Source of the DNA: Euonymus europaeus
Taxonomy: Eukaryota > Streptophyta > Magnoliopsida > Celastrales > Celastraceae
Direction of reading: 5' to 3'
Assembly (NCBI GenBank): GCA_963580455.1
Contig: OY756966.1
Coordinates: forward strand, 13,395,001 to 13,459,000
Length of the DNA stretch: 64,000 nucleotides
Below the pieces are notes generated by a model. That model saw nothing but the letters and a program-made list of their open reading frames with translations, ran no database searches and had not been told where the DNA came from. The position numbers and the translations under genes are program-made. Below, one piece after another: positions 41,041-50,900 of the stretch; position 1 is the first letter of the stretch, and the number at the start of each line of letters is the position of its first letter.

Positions 41041-44000
41041 TAGAAGAACAACTAAAATTTTATCCCGAGCAACTTTGATAGTCCGAAGTTGCTCAACTCT
41101 CTTTATGGAGGAGCTTTAAACGGTTTTGTCCATTTGTCATAAAAAGTTGGTGTTTTGGCATCGAAATAATGTAGGAAGCTTATACTCGTAAAATTTGACA
41201 TAGAAGAACAAACAAAAGTCTATCCCGAGCAACTTTGATAGTCCGAAGTTGCTCAACTCTCTCTATGGAGGAGCTTTTAACATTTTTGTCTATTTGTCAT
41301 AGAAAGTTGGTGTTTTGGCATCGAAATAATGTAGGAAGCTTATACTCGTAAAATTTGACATAGAAGAACAACTAAAATTCTATCCCGAGCAACTTTGATA
41401 GTCCGAAGTTGCTCAACTCTCTCTATGGAGGAGCTTTTAACGGTTTTGTCCATTTGTCAAAGAAAGTTGGTGTTTTGGCATCGAAATAATTTAGGAAGCT
41501 TATACTCATAAAATTTGACTTATAAGAACGATAGAAATTGTACACCGAGCAACTTTGATGGTTCGAAGTTGCTCAACTCTCTCTATGGAGGAGCTTTTAA
41601 CGTTTTTGTCCATTTGTCATAGAAAGTTGGTGTTTTGGACTCGAAATAATCTATGAAGCTTATACTCGTAAAATTTGACATAGAAGAACAACTAAAATTC
41701 TATCCCGACAAACTTTGATAGTCCGAAGTTGCTCAACTCTCTCTATGGAGGAGCTTTTAACGGTTTTGTCCATTTGTCAAAGAAAGTTGGTGTTTTGGCA
41801 TCGAAATAATCTAGGAAGCTTATACTCATAAAATTTGACATATAAGAACTATAGAAATTGTACACCGAGCAACTTTGATGGTTCGAAGTTGCTCAGCTCT
41901 CTCTATGGAGGAGCTTTTAACGGTTTTTTCCATTTGTCATAGAAAATTGGTGTTTTGGCATCGAAATAATGTAGGAAGCTTATACTCGTAAAATTTGACA
42001 TAGAAGAACAATTAAAAGTCTATCCCGAGCAACTTTGATAGTCCGAAGTTGCTCAACTCTCTCTTTGGAGGAGCTTTTAACGTTTTTGTCCATTTGTCAT
42101 TGAAAGTTGGTTTTTTTGCATCGAAATAATGTAGGAAGCTTATACTCGTAAAATTTAACATATGAGAACAATAAAAAGTCTATCCCGAGCAACTTTGATA
42201 GTCCGAAGTTGCTCAACTCTCTCTATCGGGGAGCTTTTAAAATTTTTGTCTATTTGTCATAGAAAGTTGGTGTTTTGGCATCGAAATAATGTAGGAAGCT
42301 TATACTCGTAAAATTTGACATAGAAGAACAACTAAAATTCAATCCCGAGCAACTTTGATAGTCCGAAGTTGCTCAACTCTCTTTATGGAGGAGCTTTAAA
42401 CGGTTTTGTCCATTTGTCATAAAAAATTGGTGTTTTGGCATCGAAATAATGTAGGAAGCTTATACTCGTAAAATTTGACATAGAAGAACAATAAAAAGTC
42501 TATCCCGAGCAACTTTGATAGTCCGAAGTTGCTCAACTCTCTCTATGGAGGAGCTTTTATCATTTTTGTCTATTTGTCATAAAAAGTTGGTGTTTTGGCA
42601 TCGAAATAATGTAGGAAGCTTATACTCGTAAAATTTGACATAGAAGAACAACTAAAATTCTATCCCGAGCAACTTTGATAGTCCGAAGTTGCTCAACTCT
42701 CTCTATGGAGGAGCTTTTAACGCTTTTGTCCATTTGTCAAAGAAAGTTGGTGTTTTGGACTCGAAATAATCTATGAAGCTTATACTCGTAAAATTTGACA
42801 TAGAAGAACAACTAAAATTCTATCCCGACAAACTTTGATAGTCCGAAGTTGCTCAACTCTCTCTATGGAAGAGCTTTTAACATTTTTGTCTATTTGTCAT
42901 ATAAAGTTGGTGTTTTGGCATCGAAATAATGTAGGAAGCTTATACTCGTAAAATTTCACATAGAAGAACAACTAAAATTCTATCCCGAGCAACTTTGATA
43001 GTCCGAAGTTGCTCAACTCTCTCTATGGAGGAGCTTTTAACGGTTTTGTCCATTTGTCAAAGAAAGTTGGTGTTTTGGCATCGAAATAATTTAGGAAGCT
43101 TATACTCATAAAATTTGACTTATAAGAACGATAGAAATTGTACACCGAGCAACTTTGATGGTTCGAAGTTGCTCAACTCTCTCTATGGAGGAGCTTTTAA
43201 CGTTTTTGTCCATTTGTCATAGAAAGTTGGTGTTTTGGACTCGAAATAATCTATGAAGCTTATACTCGTAAAATTTGACATAGAAGAACAACTAAAATTC
43301 TATCCCGACAAACTTTGATAGTCCGAAGTTGCTCAACTCTCTCTATGGAGGTGCTTTTAACGGTTTTGTCCATTTGTCAAAGAAAGTTGATGTTTTGGCA
43401 TCGAAATAATCTAGGAAGCTTATACTCATAAAATTTGACATATAAGAACTATAGAAATTGTACACCGAGCAACTTTGATGGTTCGAAGTTGCTCAGCTCT
43501 CTCTATGGAGGAGCTTTTAACGTTTTTGTCCATTTGTCATAGAAAGTTGGTGTTTTGGACTCGAAATAATCTATGAAGCTTATACTCGTAAAATTTGACA
43601 TAGAAGAACAATTAAAAGTCTATCCCGAGCAAATTTAATAGTCCGAAGTTGCTCAACTCTCTCTATGGAGGAGCCTTTAACGGTTTTGTCCATTTGTCAT
43701 AGAAAGTTGGTGTTTTGGCATGGAAATAATGTAGGAAGCTTATACTCGTAAAATTTGACATAGAACAACAATTAAAAGTCTATTCCGAGCAACTTCGATA
43801 GTCCGAAATTGCTCAACTCTCTCTATGGAGGAGCATTTAACGTTTTTGTGTATTTGTCATAGAAAGTTGGTGTTTTGGACTCGAAATAATCTATGAAGCT
43901 TATATTCGTAAAATTTGACATAGAAGAACAATTAGAAGTCTATCCCGAGCAACTTTGATAGTCCGAAGTTGCTCAACTCTCTCTGTAGAGGAGCTTTTAA

Positions 44001-44378
44001 CGGTTTTGTCTATTTGTCATAGAAAGTTGGTGTTTTGGCATCGAAATAAGGTAGGAAGCTTATACTCATAAAATTTGACATAGAAGAACAATAAAAAGTG
44101 TACATCGAGCAACTTTCACAGTCCGAAGTTGCTCAACTCTCTCTATGGAGGAGCTTTTAACGGTTTTGTCTATTTGTCATAGAAAGTTGGTTTTTTGGCA
44201 TCGAAATAATGTAGGAAGCTTATACTCATAAAATTTGACATAGAAGAACAATTAAAAGTCTATTCCGACCTACTTTGATAGTCCGAAGTTTCTCAACTCT
44301 CTCTATGGAGGAGCTTTTAACGGTTTTGTCCATTTGTCATAGAAAGCTGGTGTTTTGGCATCGAAAAAATGTAGGAAG

Positions 44379-44383
44379 CTTAT
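44379..44383. other. Target-site duplication, left copy (CTTAT)
   Basis: The 5 bp CTTAT directly precede the left LTR terminus and recur directly after the right LTR at 53703. Five bases is the usual Ty3/gypsy integrase stagger. The site occupies monomer positions 63-67, overlapping the HindIII site. Confidence 0.95.
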
Positions 44384-44830
44384 TGATGACGTCCTAAATC
44401 GGTCCAAGACGTATCAGGATAGGTTTGAACAAGAGCTTTCTCGTCTGTTGATGTCCTTCCTCAGATTAGCTTCTCTCCGATAATAGAATGATCCTGTGAC
44501 AAAGAGCAAACGTAAGCTAGAGGCCCGCCAGAGAGTGTTCTCTGGCGTTGGCGCTACGACGCTCAAGTCAGATGCGAGCACAAAGGAACTCTGTGAAGTG
44601 CACTGCTCGGTGCTCTTGTAATTAGTCAAAAAATCCTCCCCCTTTACCTGAGGGTTTGCCCCTTTTTATAGTGAAGGTAGTTCCTGTTTGGGTAGTTCAT
44701 GACAGCTTTTTACCACTCTGAGGATGAGTACCGAGGAACGTGCATCCTTCTTCTCGGTACCGAGCATGAAGCTGTTGACAATTACATCCACGTGTCATGT
44801 TGTCATTGGAGGAGAAAATTATCCTCATCA
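44384..44830 (-). repeat. 3' LTR (447 bp)
   Basis: Aligns without gaps to 53256-53702 at an offset of 8872 bp. Only two positions differ: A at 44556 versus C at 53428, and G at 44809 versus T at 53681. On the minus strand it begins TGATGA and ends TCATCA, the canonical TG...CA form. It holds the same TATA-like and G-box motifs as the other LTR (minus-strand TATA at 44661-44671, CACGTG at 44789-44794). Confidence 0.97.
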
Positions 44831-44842
44831 CTTGCCCCCTCA
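44831..44842 (-). other. Polypurine tract (plus-strand primer site)
   Basis: On the minus strand TGAGGGGGCAAG abuts the first base of the 3' LTR. A purine run directly upstream of the 3' LTR is where second-strand DNA synthesis is primed in LTR retrotransposons. It contains one pyrimidine near its 3' end. Confidence 0.85.
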
Positions 44843-44880
44843 GACCTGTGATTGGTCATCGTAGGACCAATGATAGGTCT
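44842..44880. promoter_or_regulatory. Imperfect hairpin with two head-to-head CCAAT boxes
   Basis: Arms 44842-44857 and 44865-44880 are complementary at 14 of 16 positions around a 7-nt loop. ATTGG (44851-44855) and CCAAT (44867-44871) are inverted copies of a CCAAT box. They lie about 180 bp upstream of the TATA-like box of the antisense gene and directly inside the polypurine tract of the element. A role as an upstream promoter element is inference. Confidence 0.5.
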
Positions 44881-45188
44881 GTATGAATGGACGTTTGAGT
44901 TCCCGAGGCTGACATTAATTGTGAGTCGTTGAACGGCTAAGATTTGATTGATCCTGATCCAGTGGTTATCTGATGTGCAGAGGTTGAGCGGCCCAGATGA
45001 GAGAAGGCGGTACGTCTCGTCATCGGGTCCATTGACCGGGGCGGTCTTCGACTTTAAATAGCGAGGGCGTCACTGTCCAACTCACTTGCTGCCAAAATTG
45101 AGAGCCCCGAGCATTGTCTATCCGAGCAAACGTAATCTTCTTTTTCCGAGCAAATACTATCTCTTCTTCGTCTCATCAGGTACGAGAA
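44881..45188 (+). promoter_or_regulatory. Putative promoter and leader of the antisense gene; TATA-like box at 45053-45060
   Basis: This stretch has no long reading frame of its own. A TTTAAATA box at 45053-45060, in a local G+C-rich setting, is followed by about 130 bp to the first ATG of the downstream gene at 45189. That is a reasonable distance for a plant start site and 5' leader. No ATG-initiated frame of note lies in between. The open frame does extend upstream to a TTG at 45114, but ATG 45189 is the better start. Transcription here would run antisense to the retrotransposon. Confidence 0.5.
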
Positions 45189-47256
45189 ATGTCTTCCCCT
45201 TCTTCGGATAGTAATATTAATGTGTTAGAGGAAGCCGATTTAGGAACTTCTCCTTCGACCTCTAACTCCCCTCCTGTTAGGACGAGCATTAGGCTACCCT
45301 TAGCAGAACGCCCTTTCTTTGCCCCTCCTGGATTCGAAATACAGGAGGCCCGAGCAGCAGGTGATGGTTCTAGGGAGCCTAGGAATCTTAGCTGTAGCCT
45401 TTCAGCCTCCGAGGTGGAATCCCAACGCAAGTTGTTCGGTATTCCCTACCCTTGCAGGCCTGTGCCCGAGGGAGTATCTCCATTCCGTCCTCAACATGGG
45501 GAGTTTGCCATTTCTACCACCGCATTATCATTTGGTTGTCGGATACCGATTGCCCCAGCAGTATGCTCCTTCTTTGATCGGTTCGACATTTGCCCAACCT
45601 GCCTTGCTCCCAACTCTTGGGTGTTTCTCGGCACAATTCTATACTACTGTGCCGAGCTTCGCGTCCCTTTTTCTTCTAATGTTCTTCAACACATTTTCTC
45701 CCTTTGTAGAGCTCCGAGAAACCCTGGACTTTGCTATTTAAAGTTCAAGAAGGGTCTGGTTGCTCCAAAATATTCCTCTTCCAATCATCATTGGAAGTCT
45801 AGTTATTTCTTTGTTCGGATGCCCTTGGGCGAGGACGAGGATCTTCCTTTTAGGACCTCGTGGGTTGTCCCAAAATTCAGTAAGTTCAAGCGACTTCCCC
45901 AACTTTCTCCTCAGGAGCTTGACTGGTATCTTACTCTCAGAGGTCCTTTCACTAAGCCTTCTGTGCCTATGATATGCCGAGCTGTAGACTTTACAAGGGC
46001 TCATAGGTCCGAGCAAGCGATGCAAGGTGGGGACCTGCTCTTGCTCGGTTATGTTTATGACTTTGTTATACTAATCATGTTGATGACTGATTCTTGTTGC
46101 TTCTCAGATATGTCGTCGGCCGCTGATTACCTGAAGTTGCAGAAGAGGACTGCCAACTTGGGCAAGAAGAGGAGACCTGATGGGGGTGCTGGGCCGAGCA
46201 AGAAAACGAGGGTTACCCCCGTTGAGGGTGCCCAAGTCAAACCAGGCCGAGGAAAAGACTTGGGTCGCGGTCGCGGTGTCTTCGTTTCCACCCCATCTTT
46301 CCGGGCCGTTGGATCTCCTTCTCGTACATCCGACGCCCGCTCTTCCTCTCCTCCTCACAGGATGGGAGACGTTCACATTCCTCGGTGGAATGTGCGTCTA
46401 TCTGATACAGTGACCAATCCTCGGGTGGCGTTGGAGATGCTCGAGAAGCTGTCTCTTCCCTCGGACCAAAGGCGAGCCGAGGAGATGGCTACCGAGGAGA
46501 GGATGGAGGCTTCGGCTGTTAAGCTGATGGAGGTACATCTTTCCGCTCGGAACATTGTTTAGCAAGTTTTCCTTCAGCTTGCTTAATAACTCATCTCTTT
46601 TATGTTGTTATTTGCAGTTGTCTTCGCTTCTCGGGAAGTTGTCGCTTGACATACGAAGCTCCGAGGCCGAGAAGAAGACTGCCGCCCAAGAAATTTTCCT
46701 ACTCAAGGGAGCTATTGGTCGGACAGAGACCGCTTTGAAGCTGACGAGGTTGGAACTCGAGAAAACGCAGGCATCAGAGAATCTGATGGCTACGAAGCTG
46801 AAAGAAGCCGAGGATGAGCTCGCAAGACAAAAGTCAGCAGCTGAGGCTGAAGGGGCCGTCCTGTTTGAAAGCGGGCGACAAGCTGGTCTCCGAGAGTTTC
46901 GCGACTCAAAGGAGTTCCAACTTACCCTTAAGCAAGAAGGCTTTTTCTGCTTCCAGGCTGCTGTCAAAGAAGCTCGGAGGTTCCTCGTCGGCAAAGGCCA
47001 GAGCTCGGATATTTTGGATGAGCTGTGCCCAGTCATCGCGGGGAAAGACGACGAGGATGTGGTGAAGGAGGATGCCTACGAGCAGTTCTGCCTACTTCAA
47101 GAGGACGAGGGGGACGTCGAGGAGGACATCGATGGGTACACGGAGACCGATGCTCCGCCGATTCCTCCGAGGAATGAAGAAGTCGACGTGCCCCTTCCTT
47201 CTGTTGAGGGTGAGGCAGAGAGGACTGCCGAGGAGCTAGTTGATATTGAAAATTAG
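45189..47256 (+). CDS. Antisense extra gene of a Tat/Retand element (putative gypsy-type transposon family protein), spliced
   Basis: It lies on the strand opposite Gag-Pol, between pol and the 3' LTR, where Retand-type elements carry an antisense extra ORF. The start chosen is ATG 45189. Exon 1 (to 46532) is open through 448 codons. Its middle part (residues about 75-285, with the motif LSPQELDWY) resembles the plant 'putative gypsy type transposon' domain family by recall. Residues about 315-360 are basic and glycine/arginine-rich (GKKRRP, KKTR, GRGRG), a likely nuclear signal and nucleic-acid contact. A predicted 85-nt intron joins in phase 0 to exon 2 (46618-47256, 212 residues), which is a long heptad-type coiled coil followed by an acidic, proline-containing tail and a TAG stop. 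Unspliced, the frame stops at 46562. The product is about 660 aa, or about 633-640 if a second small intron near 46027-46107 is also removed. Function is unknown; no catalytic motif is seen. Confidence 0.75.
46027..46107 (+). other. Possible first intron (81 nt, or 60 nt from 46048)
   Basis: A polypyrimidine-rich stretch ends in TTGCTTCTCAG at 46107. Donor candidates are AAG|GTGGGG at 46027 and TCG|GTTATG at 46048. Both lengths are multiples of three, so the frame stays open either way. The sequence between encodes an atypical hydrophobic run (FVILIMLM) in an otherwise polar region, which favours an intron over coding sequence. Confidence 0.45.
46533..46617 (+). other. Predicted intron of the antisense gene (85 nt)
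   Basis: Donor GAG|GTACATC at 46533 and acceptor TTATTTGCAG|TTG ending at 46617, preceded by a T-rich stretch. The first in-frame stop after exon 1 (TAG at 46560-46562) lies inside it. Removing it joins codons GAG and TTG in phase 0 and connects two long frames into one. The size is typical of short plant introns. Confidence 0.72.
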
Positions 47257-47440
47257 GAACTGGCCCTTGTTCTCTTCCTTCTTGATCAAACTCTGTTCTC
47301 AACATTTGTAAATAACGTTTTTAATTTTAATGAAGTCGAGTTCTTTTCTTCCCATTTCTTGTCTATTACTGTCCATCTTTTTTCTCGGAAATCATAACTT
47401 AAAACGCAGCTTGTTGTAGCTGATTTGAGAACAAGTAGAG
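47257..47440. other. 3' flank of the antisense gene, no gene seen
   Basis: A T-rich, non-coding stretch after the TAG at 47256. It contains AATAAC (about 47311) and a TTTTAATGAAG segment (about 47324), which could act as weak plant polyadenylation elements for the antisense transcript. No open frame is convincing. Confidence 0.4.
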
Positions 47441-47719
47441 CTGTGGCCCAAATTTGCTCGGGTCGTAGCCAACTTGTTTCCCTGCTTGGCTGTTGTAACT
47501 CAAATTAAATGAGTTGAAACAAAACCATGTTTGCTGTGGCCCAAACTTGCTCGGGTCGTAGCTAACTTGTTCTTCTGCTTGGCTATTGTAACTCAAATTA
47601 AATGAGTTGAAACAAAACCATGTTTGCTGTGGCCCAAACTTGCTCGGGTCGTAGCTAACTTGTTTTTCTGCTTGGCTGTTGTAACTCAAATTAAATGAGT
47701 TGAAACAAAACCATGCTTT
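47441..47719. repeat. 93-bp tandem repeat, three copies, in the retrotransposon 3' untranslated region
   Basis: Copies start at 47441, 47534 and 47627, each beginning CTGTGGCCCAAA and containing TGCTCGGGTCGTAG and a TAACTCAAATTAAATGAGTT segment. That segment holds the perfect dyad AACTCAAATT/AATGAGTT in part. Copies 2 and 3 are nearly identical; copy 1 differs at several bases. Because 93 is a multiple of three, the minus-strand translation also repeats, but I regard that as a by-product. Short tandem arrays in this part of Tat elements are a known feature. Confidence 0.9.
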
Positions 47720-47915
47720 TCCTCGGTCCCCTGACCTTAGTGGGCTTGTAATAGTGCTCAGGCATTGCGGCTGACTTGTGCCGAGCAACGCTTACCTTTG
47801 AGGATCCTTATAGCAAAACAAACTACTTTCATTGAATCAGCAAAATCCTAAGTCTCGTGTAAGAAACGAGTTTTGAAATGGAAATTGTGCTTAAGTACAT
47901 GCCAGCAAGATGAAA
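47720..47915. other. Non-coding spacer between the 93-bp repeats and the Gag-Pol stop
   Basis: About 200 bp with no supported gene. It is the start of the element's 3' untranslated region when read on the minus strand after the TAA at 47916-47918. No motif was recognised. Confidence 0.5.
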
Positions 47916-50900
47916 TTAAACATAGTATCTTCGAAGGTTCTCGGCATTCCAAGGTCTCATCTCTCCAGGCTTCTCGGGATTTTCCAGTTTGTAAGTGCCA
48001 TCAAGCAGAACTTTGATAACTCGGAAAGGTCCTTCCCAAGTTTCTCCGAGCTTACCTGGATGCCTTCCGGCTGCAGCAGCTTTCCTTAGAACCCAGTCTC
48101 CTTCTGAAAACTTCCTTGTTCGGACCCTTTTGTTGTAATATCGGGCCGTTCTTTGTTTGTAAGCAGCAATCCTGATCCGAGCAGTCTCTCGAGCTTCTTC
48201 CAAGAAATCAAGATTGTTGAGCAATAAGTCACTGTTACCTGATTCTTCAAACTCAGTTATACGAGGAGTGGGAACTCCAATTTCAACTGGGATAACAGCT
48301 TCTGATCCGAATACTAAGGAGAAAGGTGTCTCTCCTGTTGATGTCCGAGGCGTAGTCCGATAAGACCAGAGGACGCTATGGAGCTGTTCAGTCCAGAGTC
48401 CCTTGGCTTGGTCCAGACGAGCCTTGATTCCTTGTAGTATGATTCGGTTGATGACTTCTACTTGTCCATTAGCTTGAGGGTGAGCTACAGCAGTAACCCT
48501 GAGGTTGATGCCGTGTTCGTCACAAAACTGCCGTATATTGGCACTCACAAACTGTCGGCCATTATCAGTAACAAGGATCCGAGGAACACCATATCTGCAG
48601 ACGATGGTTTTCCAAATGAAGTCTTTCACCTTGTGGTCAGTGATTGTGGCCAGAGGCTCGGCTTCAACCCACTTCGTGAAATAATCCACTGCCACTATGA
48701 GAAATTTCCTTTGGGCTGTTGCCTGAGGAAAAGGTCCTAACAAATCCAGCCCCCATTGTGCAAACGGACAAGGGTTCTCCATCACTGTAATCTCCGACGG
48801 TGGGTGATGCGATATGTTGGCATGTCTCTGGCACTTGTCACACTTCCTCACCAACTCCTTTGCGTCCTTGTTCATGGTCGGCCAGTAATACCCGCAGCGC
48901 AAGACCTTGTTTGCTAAGGTCCTTGCACCGGAGTGGCTGCCGCATATTCCTCCATGAACTTCTCGAAGAGCGTAATCTGACTCTCGTGGAGCAAGGCACT
49001 TAAGGTAAGGGAGCGTGTAAGATCGTCGGTAAAGGGTGCCTTGAATAATGGAATACCTCGCCGCCCTTGCTCGGATACTTTTAGCCTCGTTCCTGTCTTC
49101 CGGCAATTGCCCCTCCGTGAGGAAGGCGCGTATTGCATCCATCCAAGATCGTTCAGTGTTGATCTCCGCAATTTCTTTAACAAAGATGCTAGGTTTAGGA
49201 AGAATTTCTATCCGAACTGAGGAAGCATGATCTTTCTTGCTTGTTGACGCAAGTCGGGCTAATACGTCTGCTTGCTGATTTTCTTCTCGAGGCACTCTCA
49301 GTATTTCAACATTCGGGATCTCACTCATCAGCTCCTTAGCTTTTGCAAGATATTTGATCATATTGGAGCCTCTCGCCTCATATTCTCCACGGACCTGCTC
49401 GGTGACGAGCTGTGAATCGCTGTGAATCAGCAAATTGCGAACCTCTAGCTCGATGGCCAGCTTTAATCCAGCTAGTAGAGCTTCATATTCAGCCTCGTTA
49501 TTAGAGGCTTTGAATTGGAAACGGAGGGCATACTCAGTGGTCATGCCCCCGAGTCCGAGAAGCAGAATCCCTGCTCCGCTGCCATCCTTGTTCGTAGATC
49601 CATCGACGAAGAGTTGCCATTGCTCCTGCGGCGCTTCTTCCTCTAAAGGATGTTGGCATTCCGTAACGAAATCCGCGAGGGCTTGAGCTTTGATTGCTCT
49701 TCTCGGCTCGAAGCAGATATCAAACTCACTAAGTTCGACTGACCACTTAATAAGTCTTCCCGATATGTCTGGATTCTGTAAAATGCTCTTGAGCGGCTGA
49801 TCAGTCAGCACTGTAATTGTATGGGCTTGAAAATATGGTCTCAACTTCCTTGCCGTGGTCACTAGTGCCAGGGCCATTCTCTCGGCCTTGGCGTATCTCT
49901 TCTCGATTGCAGTGAGAATCTTACTAGTGTAGTATATTGGCCTCTGAACCTTATCCTCTCCCTCGCTTACGAGCACGGCACTCACTGCATGCTCAGTGGT
50001 AGCTAAGTAGAGGGATAACGGTTCTCCTTCCTTTGGAGCAGTGAGTAGAGGTGGTCGACTCAAATAAGACTTGAGCTCTTCGAAAGCTTCTTGACAGTGC
50101 TCATTCCATTCAAAGTCGGTTGTTTGCTTAAGTGCGTTAAAGAAGTGTTTACAGCGATCTCCTGATCTGGCGAGAAATCGGTTTAGTGCTGCAGTTCGCC
50201 CGGTGAGTTGTTGAACCTCCTTCTTGTTCCTCGGGGCTTGCATGTTAATTATCGCTAACACCTTTTCAGGGTTCACCTCAATTCCTCGTTTGGAGATGAG
50301 GAATCCGAGGAATTTACCCGATGAAACGCCAAAAGCACACTTCTCTGGATTGAGCTTCATTCCAAAATTGTTTAAAACATTAAACACATCCTGCAAGTCG
50401 CCCAAGTGCTCCTCGGGTTTTTTGCTTTTAACGACTATATCATCGACGTACGCCTCAACTGTCTTTCCGAGCATTGGGGAGAACATTTTGTTGACTAGCC
50501 GTTGATAGGTAGCCCCTGCATTCTTCAATCCAAAAGGCATAACTTGGTAGCAATATGTACCCTCAGGGGTAACAAACGAGGTGTGCTCCTCGTCATCTTG
50601 ATGCATCTGAATCTGATGGTATCCTGAGTAGGCATCAAGGAAACTGAGGAGACCCTTTCCCGAGGTTGCGTCTACCAATTGGTCTATTTTTGGCAGCGGG
50701 TAGCTATCCTTCGGACAGGCCTTGTTTAGGTGAGTGAAGTCTACACACATGCGCCATTTACCATTCTGTTTGGCTACCATAACAACATTAGAAAGCCATT
50801 CCGGATATTGTACTTCGCGGATGAAGTCAGCATCTAAAAGCTTGTTAACCTCTGTTTTAATGGCTTCTTGCCTGTCTTGTGCAAAGTTCCTCTTCTTTTG

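Larger units (their letters stand above)
1..44383. repeat. 160-bp satellite DNA, left array (277 complete monomers + 67 bp)
   Basis: A head-to-tail satellite with monomer starts (TTAACGG...) at 1, 161, 321 and so on up to 44317. The consensus is about 63% A+T. Landmarks within the monomer are AAGCTT at 60-65, an AAAATTT tract at 74-80, a dyad GAGCAACTT (111-119) / AAGTTGCTC (130-138), and a CTCTCTCTATGGAGGAGC block at 141-158. The start at 44317 is 4 bp short of 277 x 160 and is fully explained by eight single-base changes: -1 near 7065, 7395, 8195 and 9475; +1 near 18971 and 26171; -1 near 28166 and 32165. Variant blocks recur: GGCATCG versus GGACTCG at 41-47; GTAGGA, CTATGA or CTCTGA at 54-59; and GTCTATCCC, GTGTACATC or TTGTACACC at 102-110. 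No gene is visible. Identity as a centromeric or pericentromeric satellite is plausible from size and homogeneity, but not shown. Confidence 0.97.

Noticed and set aside
1..44383. Regularly spaced repeats resembling a CRISPR array
   Set aside because: The whole 160-bp unit is repeated with no unique spacers, there are no cas genes, and the setting is a eukaryotic retrotransposon and satellite.
44414..44629. 71-codon minus-strand frame in both LTRs (also 53286-53501)
   Set aside because: Lies entirely in the LTR. It is present twice because the LTR is, and there is no sign it is a gene.
45176..47305. Overlapping frames on either strand within the antisense gene
   Set aside because: Out-of-frame shadows of the spliced antisense gene. 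Their composition is arbitrary and none has an independent start context.
47399..47788. Minus-strand 129-codon frame with three repeats of about 31 residues
   Set aside because: It is the translation of the 93-bp tandem repeat; the periodicity follows from 93 being a multiple of three. No recognisable domain.
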